A stretch of 17,156 bases of DNA from Bacteroidota bacterium. Lineage in GTDB: Bacteria > Bacteroidota > Ignavibacteria > UBA10030 > UBA6906. The translations under genes and the position numbers were made by a program. The DNA lies in the NCBI GenBank assembly GCA_017860555.1, contig JAGDMJ010000010.1, forward strand, positions 1 to 17,156, written 5' to 3'. Of the stretch, positions 1-7,977 are shown piece after piece (within the stretch, counting starts at the first letter, position 1; every line of letters begins with the position of its first letter). The notes below the pieces were generated by a model. That model saw nothing but the letters and a program-made list of their open reading frames with translations. It did not search any database and was not told the origin of the DNA.

Positions 1-1425
1 TATCGCACCCCGGATCGCAAACGGCGCAAGCGGCGCGATCATGGCATTGTACAGTGTCGTCGGACTGTAGCCGGAGAGGTCAACCGGCAGACGCGGGCGG
101 CTGTCGTACACCTGACCGTCGGCCCCGAAGACGAAGAGCTGGCTCCCCCGATATTCCGCCACCGGCAGATACCTCCACGCCCCTGCAAGAGAGATGCGCT
201 GGGTTCCAGCATCCGCTTGCAATGTGGCCCGCTCTCCTCCTTCTTCGAGGCGGAGCGAGAGGGATTTCTCCGGGCCGCCGATCCCTCCGCCTCCCTGGAA
301 ATCGATCACACGGACAGCTACCTGCAGGACAGTGCTGTCTACTGCACTCGCGGGAACATGATACGTCCTGTTCACATTCCACATCCCTTCTTCTTCATGG
401 CCTCCCACCCTCACTCCATTGACATATGTGACGTCGATGTCATCGATTGGTCCCAACTCCAGGACGAGGTCACGATGCACCCAACCGACAGGTATGGTGA
501 TCTGCTTCCTGAACCAGACGACGCCGTCGAACTGACCGAGCCCTGAACGCTCCCAGACGAGAGGAAGCTGCATCACGTGCCAGGTTGTATCGCTGTAGTC
601 TCTTGCTGCACAAAGAGAGTCTCGCAGGTTCAGGCCGCGCCACCGCATATCGCGCTCTCGCTGACGTACATTCACCGTGGGGAACCGGCCCAACCATTCC
701 ATGAGCATGCGGAGGCTGTCCACACTCTGATGGATCTTCTGAATGACCGTATCGTACCCGGCGATACCAGACAGGCGATCTGCGCTCATCCACGATTCCA
801 CGGGCGTTCCGCCCCAGCTCGAGTGAATCAGGCCCACGGGCACCTTGAGCGCCTGCTGAAGAGCCTTTCCGAAGAAGTAGGCAGTCGCACTGAATCCCGG
901 AGATGTTGTCGGCATGGCTTCCACCCACGCGCCTTCGCATACGGATTCGGGCACCGGAGAGAATGCCCGCTTCACGGTGAACACCCGGATGGTGGGGAGG
1001 AACAGCGAGTTACTGATCTCCTGCGCTGAGCCGGCAATGGTATCAGTCGGAGGCCAGCCTTCCAGAGGCATTTCCATATTTGACTGTCCCGAGCAGAGCC
1101 AGACCTCGCCCATCAGGACATTGTTCAAATAGAGCACGGTATGATCGTGTCGGAACTCTACTCGAGCCGGACCTCCGGCTGAGGGGGTTTTGAGAGTCAA
1201 CATCCAGAGTGAATCCATCCCGACGAACGCCATCGCTCCTTCTCCCCATGAAGCACGGACTCCGATGGTGTCTCCGGGAGTACCCCAGCCCCAGATCGGG
1301 ACGTTGCTATCCTGTTGGAGCACCATGTGATCGGTGAAGAGCGGTGCGAGCCTGAAAGGCGAATCGTTTGCGAGGCCGAAGTTCAAGCAGAAGATGAACA
1401 GGGCAATACTGTACGCGCGGCGCAT
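1..1425 (-). CDS. Secreted sialate O-acetylesterase-type (SASA, SGNH fold) carbohydrate esterase, C-terminus cut by window edge
   Basis: The reverse strand is open without a stop from an ATG at 1425 to base 1 (475 codons), so the gene runs off the left edge. Residues 1-19 look like a Sec signal peptide (MRRA, then a hydrophobic stretch). Then comes PLFTDHMVLQQ, the usual start of mature SASA proteins, and GEVWLCSGQSNMEMPL at about 106-121, whose Ser115 is the expected nucleophile. GLIHSSWGGTPVESW follows. An inserted beta-sandwich region separates this from YNAMIAPLAPFAIRGAI at the cut end, normally followed by WYQGE in this family. The catalytic Asp/His therefore lie outside the window. Family members remove O-acetyl groups from sugars; beside a mannanase and mannobiose genes, acetylated (gluco)mannan is a plausible substrate, but that is inference. 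No clear Shine-Dalgarno precedes the ATG; a GTG at 1467 is an alternative start. It is transcribed divergently from the symporter. Confidence 0.88.
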   Translation of the reverse strand, partial: MRRAYSIALFIFCLNFGLANDSPFRLAPLFTDHMVLQQDSNVPIWGWGTPGDTIGVRASWGEGAMAFVGMDSLWMLTLKTPSAGGPARVEFRHDHTVLYLNNVLMGEVWLCSGQSNMEMPLEGWPPTDTIAGSAQEISNSLFLPTIRVFTVKRAFSPVPESVCEGAWVEAMPTTSPGFSATAYFFGKALQQALKVPVGLIHSSWGGTPVESWMSADRLSGIAGYDTVIQKIHQSVDSLRMLMEWLGRFPTVNVRQRERDMRWRGLNLRDSLCAARDYSDTTWHVMQLPLVWERSGLGQFDGVVWFRKQITIPVGWVHRDLVLELGPIDDIDVTYVNGVRVGGHEEEGMWNVNRTYHVPASAVDSTVLQVAVRVIDFQGGGGIGGPEKSLSLRLEEGGERATLQADAGTQRISLAGAWRYLPVAEYRGSQLFVFGADGQVYDSRPRLPVDLSGYSPTTLYNAMIAPLAPFAIRGAI

Positions 1426-1728
1426 GGGATACCCGGAGGAGTTGTGATGGAAAAGGTCGAAGAACACCGCTTACACAATTTCTGCCTTCGGCAGCCGGAT
1501 GCGGAAGGCGAGCAAATCATCCGGATTCCCCACCGAAGGGATCAGCCTGGAGAAGAGCTACTTATCAATATTATAACATTTTATTGTTTTAATAAAGCAA
1601 ATGCCAGCCCTTCGCAGGAAACAGAGAAAATTCCGCCCGCATGTGGCACTTTTGTCGTGGCACTATTTGTGACTGTTGTAAATGAACCCTGCGAGCAAGC
1701 CCACCAACGACTGAAGGAATCCGCCCCT
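1426..1728. promoter_or_regulatory. Divergent intergenic region between esterase and symporter genes
   Basis: About 300 bases without a supported gene separate two divergent starts. The block 1561-1600 is strikingly AT-rich compared with the surrounding GC-rich coding DNA; its reverse strand contains a perfect TATAAT with a TTGCTT about 19 bases upstream, a possible promoter for the esterase. On the plus strand no strong consensus is visible, although TTTTGTCGT (1650-1658) and the element at 1618-1631 recur in the intergenic region at 10909-11177. A 5-bp hairpin (CTGCC/GGCAG) lies at 1482-1494. The promoter assignment is inference from composition and gene orientation. Confidence 0.4.
1618..1631 (+). 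repeat. 14-bp element shared with the divergent region at 11026-11039
   Basis: GAAACAGAGAAAAT occurs here, 97 bases before the symporter start codon, and again exactly at 11026-11039, 138 bases before the GH106-like gene. Both copies lie in divergent intergenic regions of carbohydrate genes and in the same orientation relative to the plus-strand gene. It could be a regulator-binding site; it is short and A-rich, so chance is possible. Confidence 0.35.
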
Positions 1729-3597
1729 ATGCAAATCCATATGGTCGACATTGCCATCATCATCGCATACTTCGCGGTCGTTCTGATACTGGGCATCTTG
1801 GTATCCAAAAGAGCCATCAAGGATATCAATTCCTACTTTTTGGGGGGGAATGCCCTCCCCTGGTGGATTCTCGGCGTCTCCAACGCCTCCGGAATGTTCG
1901 ACATCACCGGAACAATGTGGCTCGTGTACATTCTCTTCGTGTACGGCCTCAAGAGCGTCTTCATCCCCTGGGTCTGGCCTGTCTTCAACCAGATCTTCCT
2001 TATGGTCTTCCTGTCGATCTGGCTCCGCCGGTCGAATGTCATGACCGGCGCGGAGTGGATTCAGACCCGGTTTGGGAGGAGCAACGGCGCACGGCTTGCA
2101 CATATTATCGTCGTGGTCTTCGCGTTGGTGAGTGTGATCGGCTTCATCGCGTACGACTTCAAAGGAATCGGGAAGTTTGCGAAGATCTTCCTTCCATGGG
2201 ATCTCTCGCCGGACACATACGCCGTCATCCTGATGAGCATCACCGCCATCTACGCGGTAAAAGGCGGAATGTTCAGCGTCGTGATCACGGAGTTCCTGCA
2301 GTTCATCGTGATGACGATCGCATCCATTGCCGTCGGTATCATTGCCATGAACGCTGTCTCTCCAGAGATGTTGAACGCCGTCATCCCGGCGGGCTGGAAG
2401 GATATCACGTTCGGCTGGACGCTCGATCTCAACTGGACCGGCCTCATCGACGCCGTCAACACAAAGATCGAGACAGACGGCTACAGTCTCTTCACCATTT
2501 TTTTCATGCTCGTACTCTTCAAGGGATTCCTGGTGAGTGCCGCGGGGCCTGCTCCGAATTACGACATGCAACGCATCCTTGCCACGCGCTCGCCGAAGGA
2601 AGCCGCCAAGATGAGCGGGTTCGTCTCCGTTGTATTGTTTTTCCCCCGCTACATGATGATCGCCGGCCTCACTGTCCTTGCCCTCGTGTTTCTCAGCCCG
2701 ATGCTCAGGGACATGGGACAGGGTATCGATTTTGAAATGGTGCTCCCTTATGCACTGAAAAATCTCATCCCCGTAGGATGGGTGGGGCTGATTCTCGCGG
2801 GGTTGCTGGCCGCCTTCATGTCGACCTACGCGGCAACGATCAATGCAGCGCCGGCATATGTGGTAAACGATATCTACAAGCGTTTCATCAACCCCAACGC
2901 GGAGCCCAAGCGGTATGTGCGCCTCAGCTACCTGGTGTCGGTGACCTTTGTGATCCTCGGCTTCGCTTTCGGCTTTGTTGTGGAGTCCATCAACCAGGTA
3001 ACCCTCTGGATCGTGAACGCGCTCTGGGGCGGCTACACTGCCGCCAATGTCCTGAAATGGTACTGGTGGCGCTTGAACGGGTACGGATATTTCTGGGGCA
3101 TGGTCACCGGCATTGCCGCGTCCATAGCGATCCCGTTGCTATTCCCGACCGTCGCCGCGCTGTATGCCTTCCCGTATATCCTGGCGATCTCGCTCGCCGG
3201 CTGCATCGCCGGGAGCTACCTCACCGATCCCGAGCCGGATGAGGTGCTGATGAAATTCTACATGCAGGTGCGGCCGTGGGGCTTCTGGAAACCTGTCCTG
3301 GAGAAAGTGCGGAACCAATATCCTGAGTTCGTGCCGAACAGATACTTCAGGAGGGACGCCTTGAACATCATCGTCGGGATCGTCTGGCAGACCTCGCTTG
3401 TCGCGCTTCCGATCTTCATCGTCATCCGGGAAACCGCGTCTGTTTTTGTCACCCTTGCCATCGCCATCATCACCACTGTCATCCTCAAGTTCACCTGGTG
3501 GGACAAGCTCGATGAGCTCGCGCAGACCTATCTCCCGGAGGGTGTCGCGCAAGGCACGCAGGACAAACCACTCGTTCCATCCATGGAAAAGCAATGA
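1729..3597 (+). CDS. Sodium:solute symporter (SSS family), probable manno-oligosaccharide/sugar importer
   Basis: A 622-residue polytopic inner-membrane protein with many hydrophobic segments, beginning with a helix at about residues 5-26, followed by SYFLGGNALPWWILGVSNAS, a form of the SSS signature after TM1. Length and the long helical run fit sodium/glucose-type symporters (roughly 13-15 TM). The start ATG at 1729 is chosen because GAAGGA (1713-1718) lies 10 bases upstream and the protein then begins just before TM1; the frame stays open back to 1315 but that part has no SSS character. A second ATG at 1741 is possible. The stop overlaps the GH130 start by 4 bases (ATGA), so the two are translationally coupled. 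Known mannan clusters of Bacteroides pair an SSS symporter with mannosylglucose phosphorylase, so mannobiose or mannosyl-glucose uptake is the likely role; the substrate is inferred from context only. Confidence 0.9.
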   Translation: MQIHMVDIAIIIAYFAVVLILGILVSKRAIKDINSYFLGGNALPWWILGVSNASGMFDITGTMWLVYILFVYGLKSVFIPWVWPVFNQIFLMVFLSIWLRRSNVMTGAEWIQTRFGRSNGARLAHIIVVVFALVSVIGFIAYDFKGIGKFAKIFLPWDLSPDTYAVILMSITAIYAVKGGMFSVVITEFLQFIVMTIASIAVGIIAMNAVSPEMLNAVIPAGWKDITFGWTLDLNWTGLIDAVNTKIETDGYSLFTIFFMLVLFKGFLVSAAGPAPNYDMQRILATRSPKEAAKMSGFVSVVLFFPRYMMIAGLTVLALVFLSPMLRDMGQGIDFEMVLPYALKNLIPVGWVGLILAGLLAAFMSTYAATINAAPAYVVNDIYKRFINPNAEPKRYVRLSYLVSVTFVILGFAFGFVVESINQVTLWIVNALWGGYTAANVLKWYWWRLNGYGYFWGMVTGIAASIAIPLLFPTVAALYAFPYILAISLAGCIAGSYLTDPEPDEVLMKFYMQVRPWGFWKPVLEKVRNQYPEFVPNRYFRRDALNIIVGIVWQTSLVALPIFIVIRETASVFVTLAIAIITTVILKFTWWDKLDELAQTYLPEGVAQGTQDKPLVPSMEKQ

Positions 3598-4787
3598 CAC
3601 GAGAAGAATTCAATCGAGCCCTGGCAAGGCTGACCGAAACCCACGAGAAACTGATCTCCAGGCCAAACCAGAGAACGGCGGAAACAAACGGCGTCTATCA
3701 GCGGTACATTCACCCGGTCATCACTGCCGGCCATACGCCGCTCTTCTGGCGATACGACCTGTGCTATGAGACGAATCCACATCTTATGGAACGCATCGGC
3801 GTCAACGCCACGTTCAACGCCGGCGCCATCGAGCTCAACGGCAAGATCCTGGTCGCTGTCCGCGTTGAGGGCGCAGACCGAAAATCCTTTTTCGCCATCG
3901 CCGAATCCCCCAACGGGATCGACTCATTCCGTTTTTGGGACTACCCCATCGAGATGCCAGAGACCGATGACCCGGATATCAACGTCTACGACATCAGGCT
4001 TGTGCGGCATGAAGACGGCTGGATCTACGGACTGTTTTGCACCGAACGGAAGGACCCGGACGCCCCCAGGACCGACACATCCTCCGCCGTCGCCGCATGC
4101 GGAATCGCCAGGACGAAAGATCTGGTCCGGTGGGAGCGGCTGGCAGATCTGGAGACGGGGTCTCCGCAGCAGCGCAACGTTGTGCTCCATCCGGAATTTG
4201 TCGACGGCAAGTACGCGTTTTACACCCGGCCCCAGGATGGGTTCATCGACGCCGGTTCGGGCGGCGGCATCGGGTGGGGCCTGTCCGAGAGCATCGAAAC
4301 TGCGGTGATTGACCGTGAGAGCATCATTGATGACCGCGCTTATCATACCATCAAAGAAGTCAAGAACGGCCTCGGGCCCGCCCCGATCAAGACGGAACAG
4401 GGGTGGCTGCAGTTGGGGCACGGGGTTCGAAACACCGCCGCCGGATTGCGCTACGTGCTCTACATGTTCCTGTCCGATCTACTCGATCCCAATAAGGTGC
4501 TTGCACGCCCCGCAGGCTATTTTCTGGCCCCCGAGGGAATGGAACGGGTCGGCGATGTGTCAAACGTTGTGTTCAGCAACGGATGGGTGAAGAGACCCGG
4601 CGGTGAGGTGCTCATCTACTACGCCTCTTCCGACACCAGACTGCACGTCGCCACGTCAACCGTGGAGAGGCTTCTGGACTACGTCCTGCACACACCGCAG
4701 GATGGATTGCGTACCGGATTGAGCGTGAAGCAACGAGTGGAATTGATCAGGAAGAACCTTGAGCTCATGAGGAGCGAGAGGGCATAG
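3594..4787 (+). CDS. GH130 phosphorylase, probable 4-O-beta-D-mannosyl-D-glucose phosphorylase
   Basis: A 397-residue cytoplasmic protein with no signal peptide, of the length usual for GH130 subfamily 1 enzymes. It is a five-bladed beta-propeller family; visible hallmarks include NATFNAGAIELNGKILVAVRVEG (about 71-93), NVYDIRL with Asp133 as the probable catalytic acid, the segment FYTRPQDGFID, GLGPAPIKTEQGWL and HGV. The reaction expected is phosphorolysis of mannosyl-beta-1,4-glucose to alpha-mannose-1-phosphate and glucose. The start overlaps the symporter stop (ATGA). The neighbouring convergent 2-epimerase would supply the substrate, which strongly supports mannosyl-glucose rather than mannooligosaccharide specificity; a GH130 mannobiose/mannooligosaccharide phosphorylase is the alternative. 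Its last 23 bases overlap the 3' end of the epimerase gene on the other strand. Confidence 0.92.
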   Translation: MTREEFNRALARLTETHEKLISRPNQRTAETNGVYQRYIHPVITAGHTPLFWRYDLCYETNPHLMERIGVNATFNAGAIELNGKILVAVRVEGADRKSFFAIAESPNGIDSFRFWDYPIEMPETDDPDINVYDIRLVRHEDGWIYGLFCTERKDPDAPRTDTSSAVAACGIARTKDLVRWERLADLETGSPQQRNVVLHPEFVDGKYAFYTRPQDGFIDAGSGGGIGWGLSESIETAVIDRESIIDDRAYHTIKEVKNGLGPAPIKTEQGWLQLGHGVRNTAAGLRYVLYMFLSDLLDPNKVLARPAGYFLAPEGMERVGDVSNVVFSNGWVKRPGGEVLIYYASSDTRLHVATSTVERLLDYVLHTPQDGLRTGLSVKQRVELIRKNLELMRSERA

Positions 4788-6150
4788 CTGCGGGGAAGGT
4801 ATCTCCTTTCATCGTCCTCCAGTGCCCGATGAACCACTCCATCTCCTCCCTGCTCTTCTCCGATCCCCCTCCCAGCATCGTGATACAATTGGTTAGCGCC
4901 CTCGTTGTGTGGTAAGTGCATTTCCAGATGTGGCTTTTCGGACCGCTCCGGAAGTGAGGCTCTTTGTCCAACCCCCCCTCGAACCAGTCCCCATTTTCCC
5001 AGTCTATAATATACTTGCTCACGTACTCCCATTCTCTCATGAAGTAGCTTTGATATACTGACCCGGGGAAAATCCGTGCGAAAAGAAGCAGGGCATTGAG
5101 CGCTTCTGCCTGTGCCCACCAGTTCTTCGTCGCCTGAACGATCGTACAGTGATCTACGCCCTTGAAGTAGTACCCGCCGTCATAGAAACCCCCGAGTTCG
5201 CTGTCCCATCCGCTCACGAGCGCATGATCAAGCATTTTTCGTGCAACGGCAAGTGTCCGGGTGTCGTTCTTGATGTCGAGCACGTGAGAAGCCTCCAGCA
5301 TGAGGAATGCGGTCTCATAGTCGTGTCCAACGGAGACGTGGTCCAAGCCGAAGTTCCGTTCGCGAACTTCCGGATTGGAATCTCTGAAGGAGACAGGTGA
5401 CCAATTCGGATGGAAAAAGAGCCGGAGGTATCCTTCCTCCGTCACCATCGTGTCCCGGATGAGCGTGAGAAGAGAGGAAAGTTGTTCCCGCAGGGTAGGG
5501 TCCTTCCAGACCCGGTACAGTTCCGTGTAGGCTTCCAGGAGATGGATGGAGGAATTCTGGTCCTTGAAGCCGATCTCATCCCTGTCCGACGCCACCGACC
5601 TGTATTCGCCGGACAGATCAATCACCTTCCCATCCCTGGTCAAGAACTGGAAGTATCCCTTATAGCGCGGATCGTAGGCGTGGTCTTCGATCCAGCAGAA
5701 TGCCTGTTTGGCAAATTCAAGAACCTCGGCTTCATGCGTCAGGCCGTAGAGCGCAGCCAGCGCATAGACGCCGAAGGCATTGCCATAGGTCCGCTTTTCG
5801 TCGCGCCAGCCTCGAACGTCCGACCATCCTCCCGAACGGCCACGGATCTGGTAGAATCCGCCGAACTGCCGGTCCCACATCACATCCCGCAGAAAGGTGA
5901 AACCATGGCGCGCATACTCTTCGTATGCCGAACCGTCGGCCAGCCACCCGGCGACCCTTGCCGTTGCCCAGACATGGCGTGCTTGCCCGACGATCATTTT
6001 TTCCTGTTCGGGAGGAAGAGTCCAATCAGATGCCACATTGGTGAAGTATCCCCCGCACTCCCGGTCGATCACCAGGGGATACCACTTTTTCAAGAGGCCG
6101 TCATCGAGCAGTTGCCGGAAGACTTCCACCAAATTCTCTTGATTTTCCAT
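4765..6150 (-). CDS. N-acylglucosamine 2-epimerase-family protein, probable mannobiose/cellobiose 2-epimerase
   Basis: A 461-residue soluble protein with the (alpha/alpha)6-barrel pattern of the AGE family. Visible conserved elements are GQARHVWATAR (about 55-65; Arg near the active site), the QNSSIHLLEAYTEL segment with His203, VGHDYETAFL with His276, KNWWAQAEALNA (Trp/Glu lining the pocket, about 342-353) and YHTTRA with His414, consistent with the His pair that moves the C2 proton. The expected reaction is epimerisation of the reducing-end sugar of a beta-1,4 disaccharide, here mannobiose to mannosyl-glucose, feeding the adjacent GH130 enzyme. Start chosen at ATG 6150 because GAGG (6156-6159) lies 5 bases upstream; an upstream in-frame TTG at 6195 is less likely. 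It is somewhat longer than typical cellobiose epimerases (about 390-420), partly through a polar C-terminal tail. N-acylglucosamine or free-mannose epimerase activity is the alternative. Confidence 0.88.
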   Translation of the reverse strand: MENQENLVEVFRQLLDDGLLKKWYPLVIDRECGGYFTNVASDWTLPPEQEKMIVGQARHVWATARVAGWLADGSAYEEYARHGFTFLRDVMWDRQFGGFYQIRGRSGGWSDVRGWRDEKRTYGNAFGVYALAALYGLTHEAEVLEFAKQAFCWIEDHAYDPRYKGYFQFLTRDGKVIDLSGEYRSVASDRDEIGFKDQNSSIHLLEAYTELYRVWKDPTLREQLSSLLTLIRDTMVTEEGYLRLFFHPNWSPVSFRDSNPEVRERNFGLDHVSVGHDYETAFLMLEASHVLDIKNDTRTLAVARKMLDHALVSGWDSELGGFYDGGYYFKGVDHCTIVQATKNWWAQAEALNALLLFARIFPGSVYQSYFMREWEYVSKYIIDWENGDWFEGGLDKEPHFRSGPKSHIWKCTYHTTRALTNCITMLGGGSEKSREEMEWFIGHWRTMKGDTFPAAMPSRSS

Positions 6151-6274
6151 GCGTACCTCATCAGGCGGATTTGCGTCATTGACTTGCCTCCTCAACTATC
6201 GTGCTAAGGGAAAGGCCGCAAAACAGACGGGATTCTCAGTCTTCTCACCCTGCCTTCCTATAGATTTAATAAAG

Positions 6275-6306
6275 ATTGTCATTTTGATAAAAGTCGGGTA
6301 TGTTTG
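6275..6306 (+). promoter_or_regulatory. Candidate Bacteroidota-type promoter for the GH28-like gene
   Basis: TATGTTTG at 6299-6306 is an exact match to the Bacteroidota -7 box TAnnTTTG. ATTG at 6275-6278 stands 20 bases upstream, in the position of the -33 TTTG box (three of four bases). Transcription would begin about 50 bases before the GH28-like start at 6361. An imperfect dyad TTGTCA-TTT-TGATAA (6276-6290) overlaps the upstream box and could be an operator. The surrounding 6260-6300 is AT-rich. Prediction from consensus only. Confidence 0.4.
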
Positions 6307-6360
6307 GATAGTGCGTCATGCCCGCCAGCCTGTTTCTACTATTTTATGGGGAGGCTTCAC

Positions 6361-7908
6361 ATGAGCATTACCCTCCGGTGCGCGATGGTCCTCTCATTCC
6401 TTTTGCTCCCCTTCAAAGGCCTTTCCCAGGCGACACTCTACCGGATCTCGGACTTCGGCGCTGTGGGCGACGGCTTCACAATGAACACCGCCGCCATCCA
6501 GCGGACGGTGGACGAATGTTCCCGGAAAGGAGGAGGAACTGTCGTGGTTCCCCCCGGCATTTTCCTCACCGGCACCATTCAGCTCAAGACCAATGTCGAT
6601 CTGCATCTGGAGAGCGGAGCAAGACTCAAGGGGAGTGCGAAGGTTCAGGACTACGCCCTCAATGGCCGAATCGTGGGCATGCTTTTCACACAGGATGCCC
6701 GCAATGTCTCGATCACAGGAACGGGGACCATCGATGGGAACGGAGATTTCTACGTCGACGTGCAGAAGGCAAAGAGGATCGACAGCACGGGGAGCGCGTT
6801 CACCAGGCAGGGGACCCGCTTCCGGGAGGTCGTGAAGGGACTGGGGGATGGCCCCCTCGTGCCAAAGGAACGGCCGTTTCAGATGATCATCTTCTCCGAT
6901 TGTAGGGACGTCACGGTGCGGGACGTCCTGATCACAGAATCGCCTTTCTGGACCCTCCACTTCGCAGACTGCGACGGGGTGATCGTGTCCGGCGTGAGGA
7001 TCTGGTGCAATCTCATGGTCCCGAACAACGACGGCGTGGATTTCACCTCATGCAGTAACGTCATGATGTCGGACTGCGACATCCGCACGGGAGACGATGC
7101 CATTGTGGTCACGGGGTACTCCCATCACTGGGACCTCCCCGGATTCAAGCATCTCAGCCGAGTCTCCGAAAACATCACGGTCTCCAACTGCACCCTCGTT
7201 TCACGGTCGAGCGGAATCCGGATCGGCGGATTTGACCAGAACGCCATGAGAAACTGCGTCTTCAACAACATTACCATAACGAATTCAAACCGGGGGATCG
7301 GCATCTTCGCGCGGGACAAAGGGTCCATCGAGAACATGATTTTCAGCAACATCGTGATCGATACGCGGCTGCATACCGGCGACTGGTGGGGCAACGGCGA
7401 GCCAATCCATCTCTCCGCCGTCCGATTGACGAAGGACGTCAGGCTTGGCCAGATCAGGAACGTGAAGTTTCAGAATGTGATTGCCAGGGGGGAAGCGGGC
7501 ATCATCGTATACGGCACCGGCGAGAGTCTCATCGAGAATGTCTCTTTCGACAACGTCACGCTGCATATCGCGGACAGCCCATTGAACGAGCGAGGAGGAG
7601 GGAATTTCGACTTGCGGCCGGTGCTCGACCCGAAGCTGCAGCTTTTCTCGCATGACATCCCCGGCTTCTACGCCCAGCATGTCAGGGGGTTACACTTGCG
7701 GGACTTTGATCTGTCCTGGGGTGAGGTGAAGCACCCATTCTTCACACACGGGATCGAGATCGGCGACTTTGAAGGTGTGACCATCGATAATTTCCATGGG
7801 GACGCGGCGCCATGCAGTCCGAAGGCACATTCGATTTACGTTCATGATGGAAAGAACTGCGACGTTCGCGGAGACACATTGTCCGTCGTGAAGAAGGGGG
7901 TTGACTGA
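6361..7908 (+). CDS. Secreted GH28-like (polygalacturonase-fold) beta-helix glycoside hydrolase
   Basis: A 515-residue protein with a Sec signal peptide (MSITLRC, hydrophobic core, cleavage near LSQA at 21-24). It continues with ISDFGAVGDGFTMNTAAIQ, the typical N-terminus of pectinase-type right-handed beta-helices, and repeated short NVSI/DVTVRDVLI-type strands. GH28 motifs are partly kept: NND at 222-224 (for NTD) and GDD at 244-246 preserve the three catalytic Asp. The GHG motif is replaced by SSGIRIGG (283-290), losing the His, and the RIK position reads GIF in NRGIGIFARD. It then has TRLHTGDWWGNGEPIH, seen in a bacterial GH28-like subgroup. It may act on galacturonan or rhamnogalacturonan fragments in the periplasm, but substrate is uncertain. 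Start 6361 is chosen because GGGGAGG (6347-6353) lies 7 bases upstream; the frame is open to 6304. Divergent from the epimerase gene. Confidence 0.88.
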   Translation: MSITLRCAMVLSFLLLPFKGLSQATLYRISDFGAVGDGFTMNTAAIQRTVDECSRKGGGTVVVPPGIFLTGTIQLKTNVDLHLESGARLKGSAKVQDYALNGRIVGMLFTQDARNVSITGTGTIDGNGDFYVDVQKAKRIDSTGSAFTRQGTRFREVVKGLGDGPLVPKERPFQMIIFSDCRDVTVRDVLITESPFWTLHFADCDGVIVSGVRIWCNLMVPNNDGVDFTSCSNVMMSDCDIRTGDDAIVVTGYSHHWDLPGFKHLSRVSENITVSNCTLVSRSSGIRIGGFDQNAMRNCVFNNITITNSNRGIGIFARDKGSIENMIFSNIVIDTRLHTGDWWGNGEPIHLSAVRLTKDVRLGQIRNVKFQNVIARGEAGIIVYGTGESLIENVSFDNVTLHIADSPLNERGGGNFDLRPVLDPKLQLFSHDIPGFYAQHVRGLHLRDFDLSWGEVKHPFFTHGIEIGDFEGVTIDNFHGDAAPCSPKAHSIYVHDGKNCDVRGDTLSVVKKGVD

Positions 7909-7957
7909 ACAGCGACACTCTCCGTCTCCCCAGTTGAATTCGATTTGCCCTCACCGC

Positions 7958-7975
7958 GTGGCTTCCGGAGGCCAC
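7958..7975 (+). terminator. Hairpin between convergent GH28-like and GH51 genes
   Basis: GTGGCTT (7958-7964), loop CCGG, AGGCCAC (7969-7975) forms a 7-bp stem with one G-T pair, 50 bases after the GH28-like stop, followed on the plus strand by a loosely T-rich run (CCCTATTTCTTT). It would mainly stop plus-strand transcription before it runs into the GH51 gene. The T-tract is imperfect. Confidence 0.4.
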
Positions 7976-7977
7976 CC

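Noticed and set aside
54..1029. Several plus-strand and shorter minus-strand open frames over the left 1 kb
   Set aside because: All overlap the continuous minus-strand SASA esterase frame, which has clear family motifs from 1425 to base 1.
1315..1728. In-frame upstream extension of the symporter, including an ATG at 1447 with a strong GGAGGAG 5 bases before it
   Set aside because: The extra 94-138 residues have no SSS character, cross the AT-rich promoter-like block and run antisense into the esterase start; ATG 1729 with GAAGGA fits the family N-terminus. The good-looking Shine-Dalgarno at 1435-1441 deserves mention but is probably chance.
1663..2571. 302-codon open frame on the minus strand
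   Set aside because: Antisense to the symporter, with the charged low-complexity composition expected of the reverse of hydrophobic codons.
6151..6195. Upstream TTG start for the epimerase, next to an AGGAGG
   Set aside because: The AGGAGG lies at the TTG itself and not before it, and the family N-terminus begins at the ATG at 6150, which has its own GAGG 5 bases upstream.
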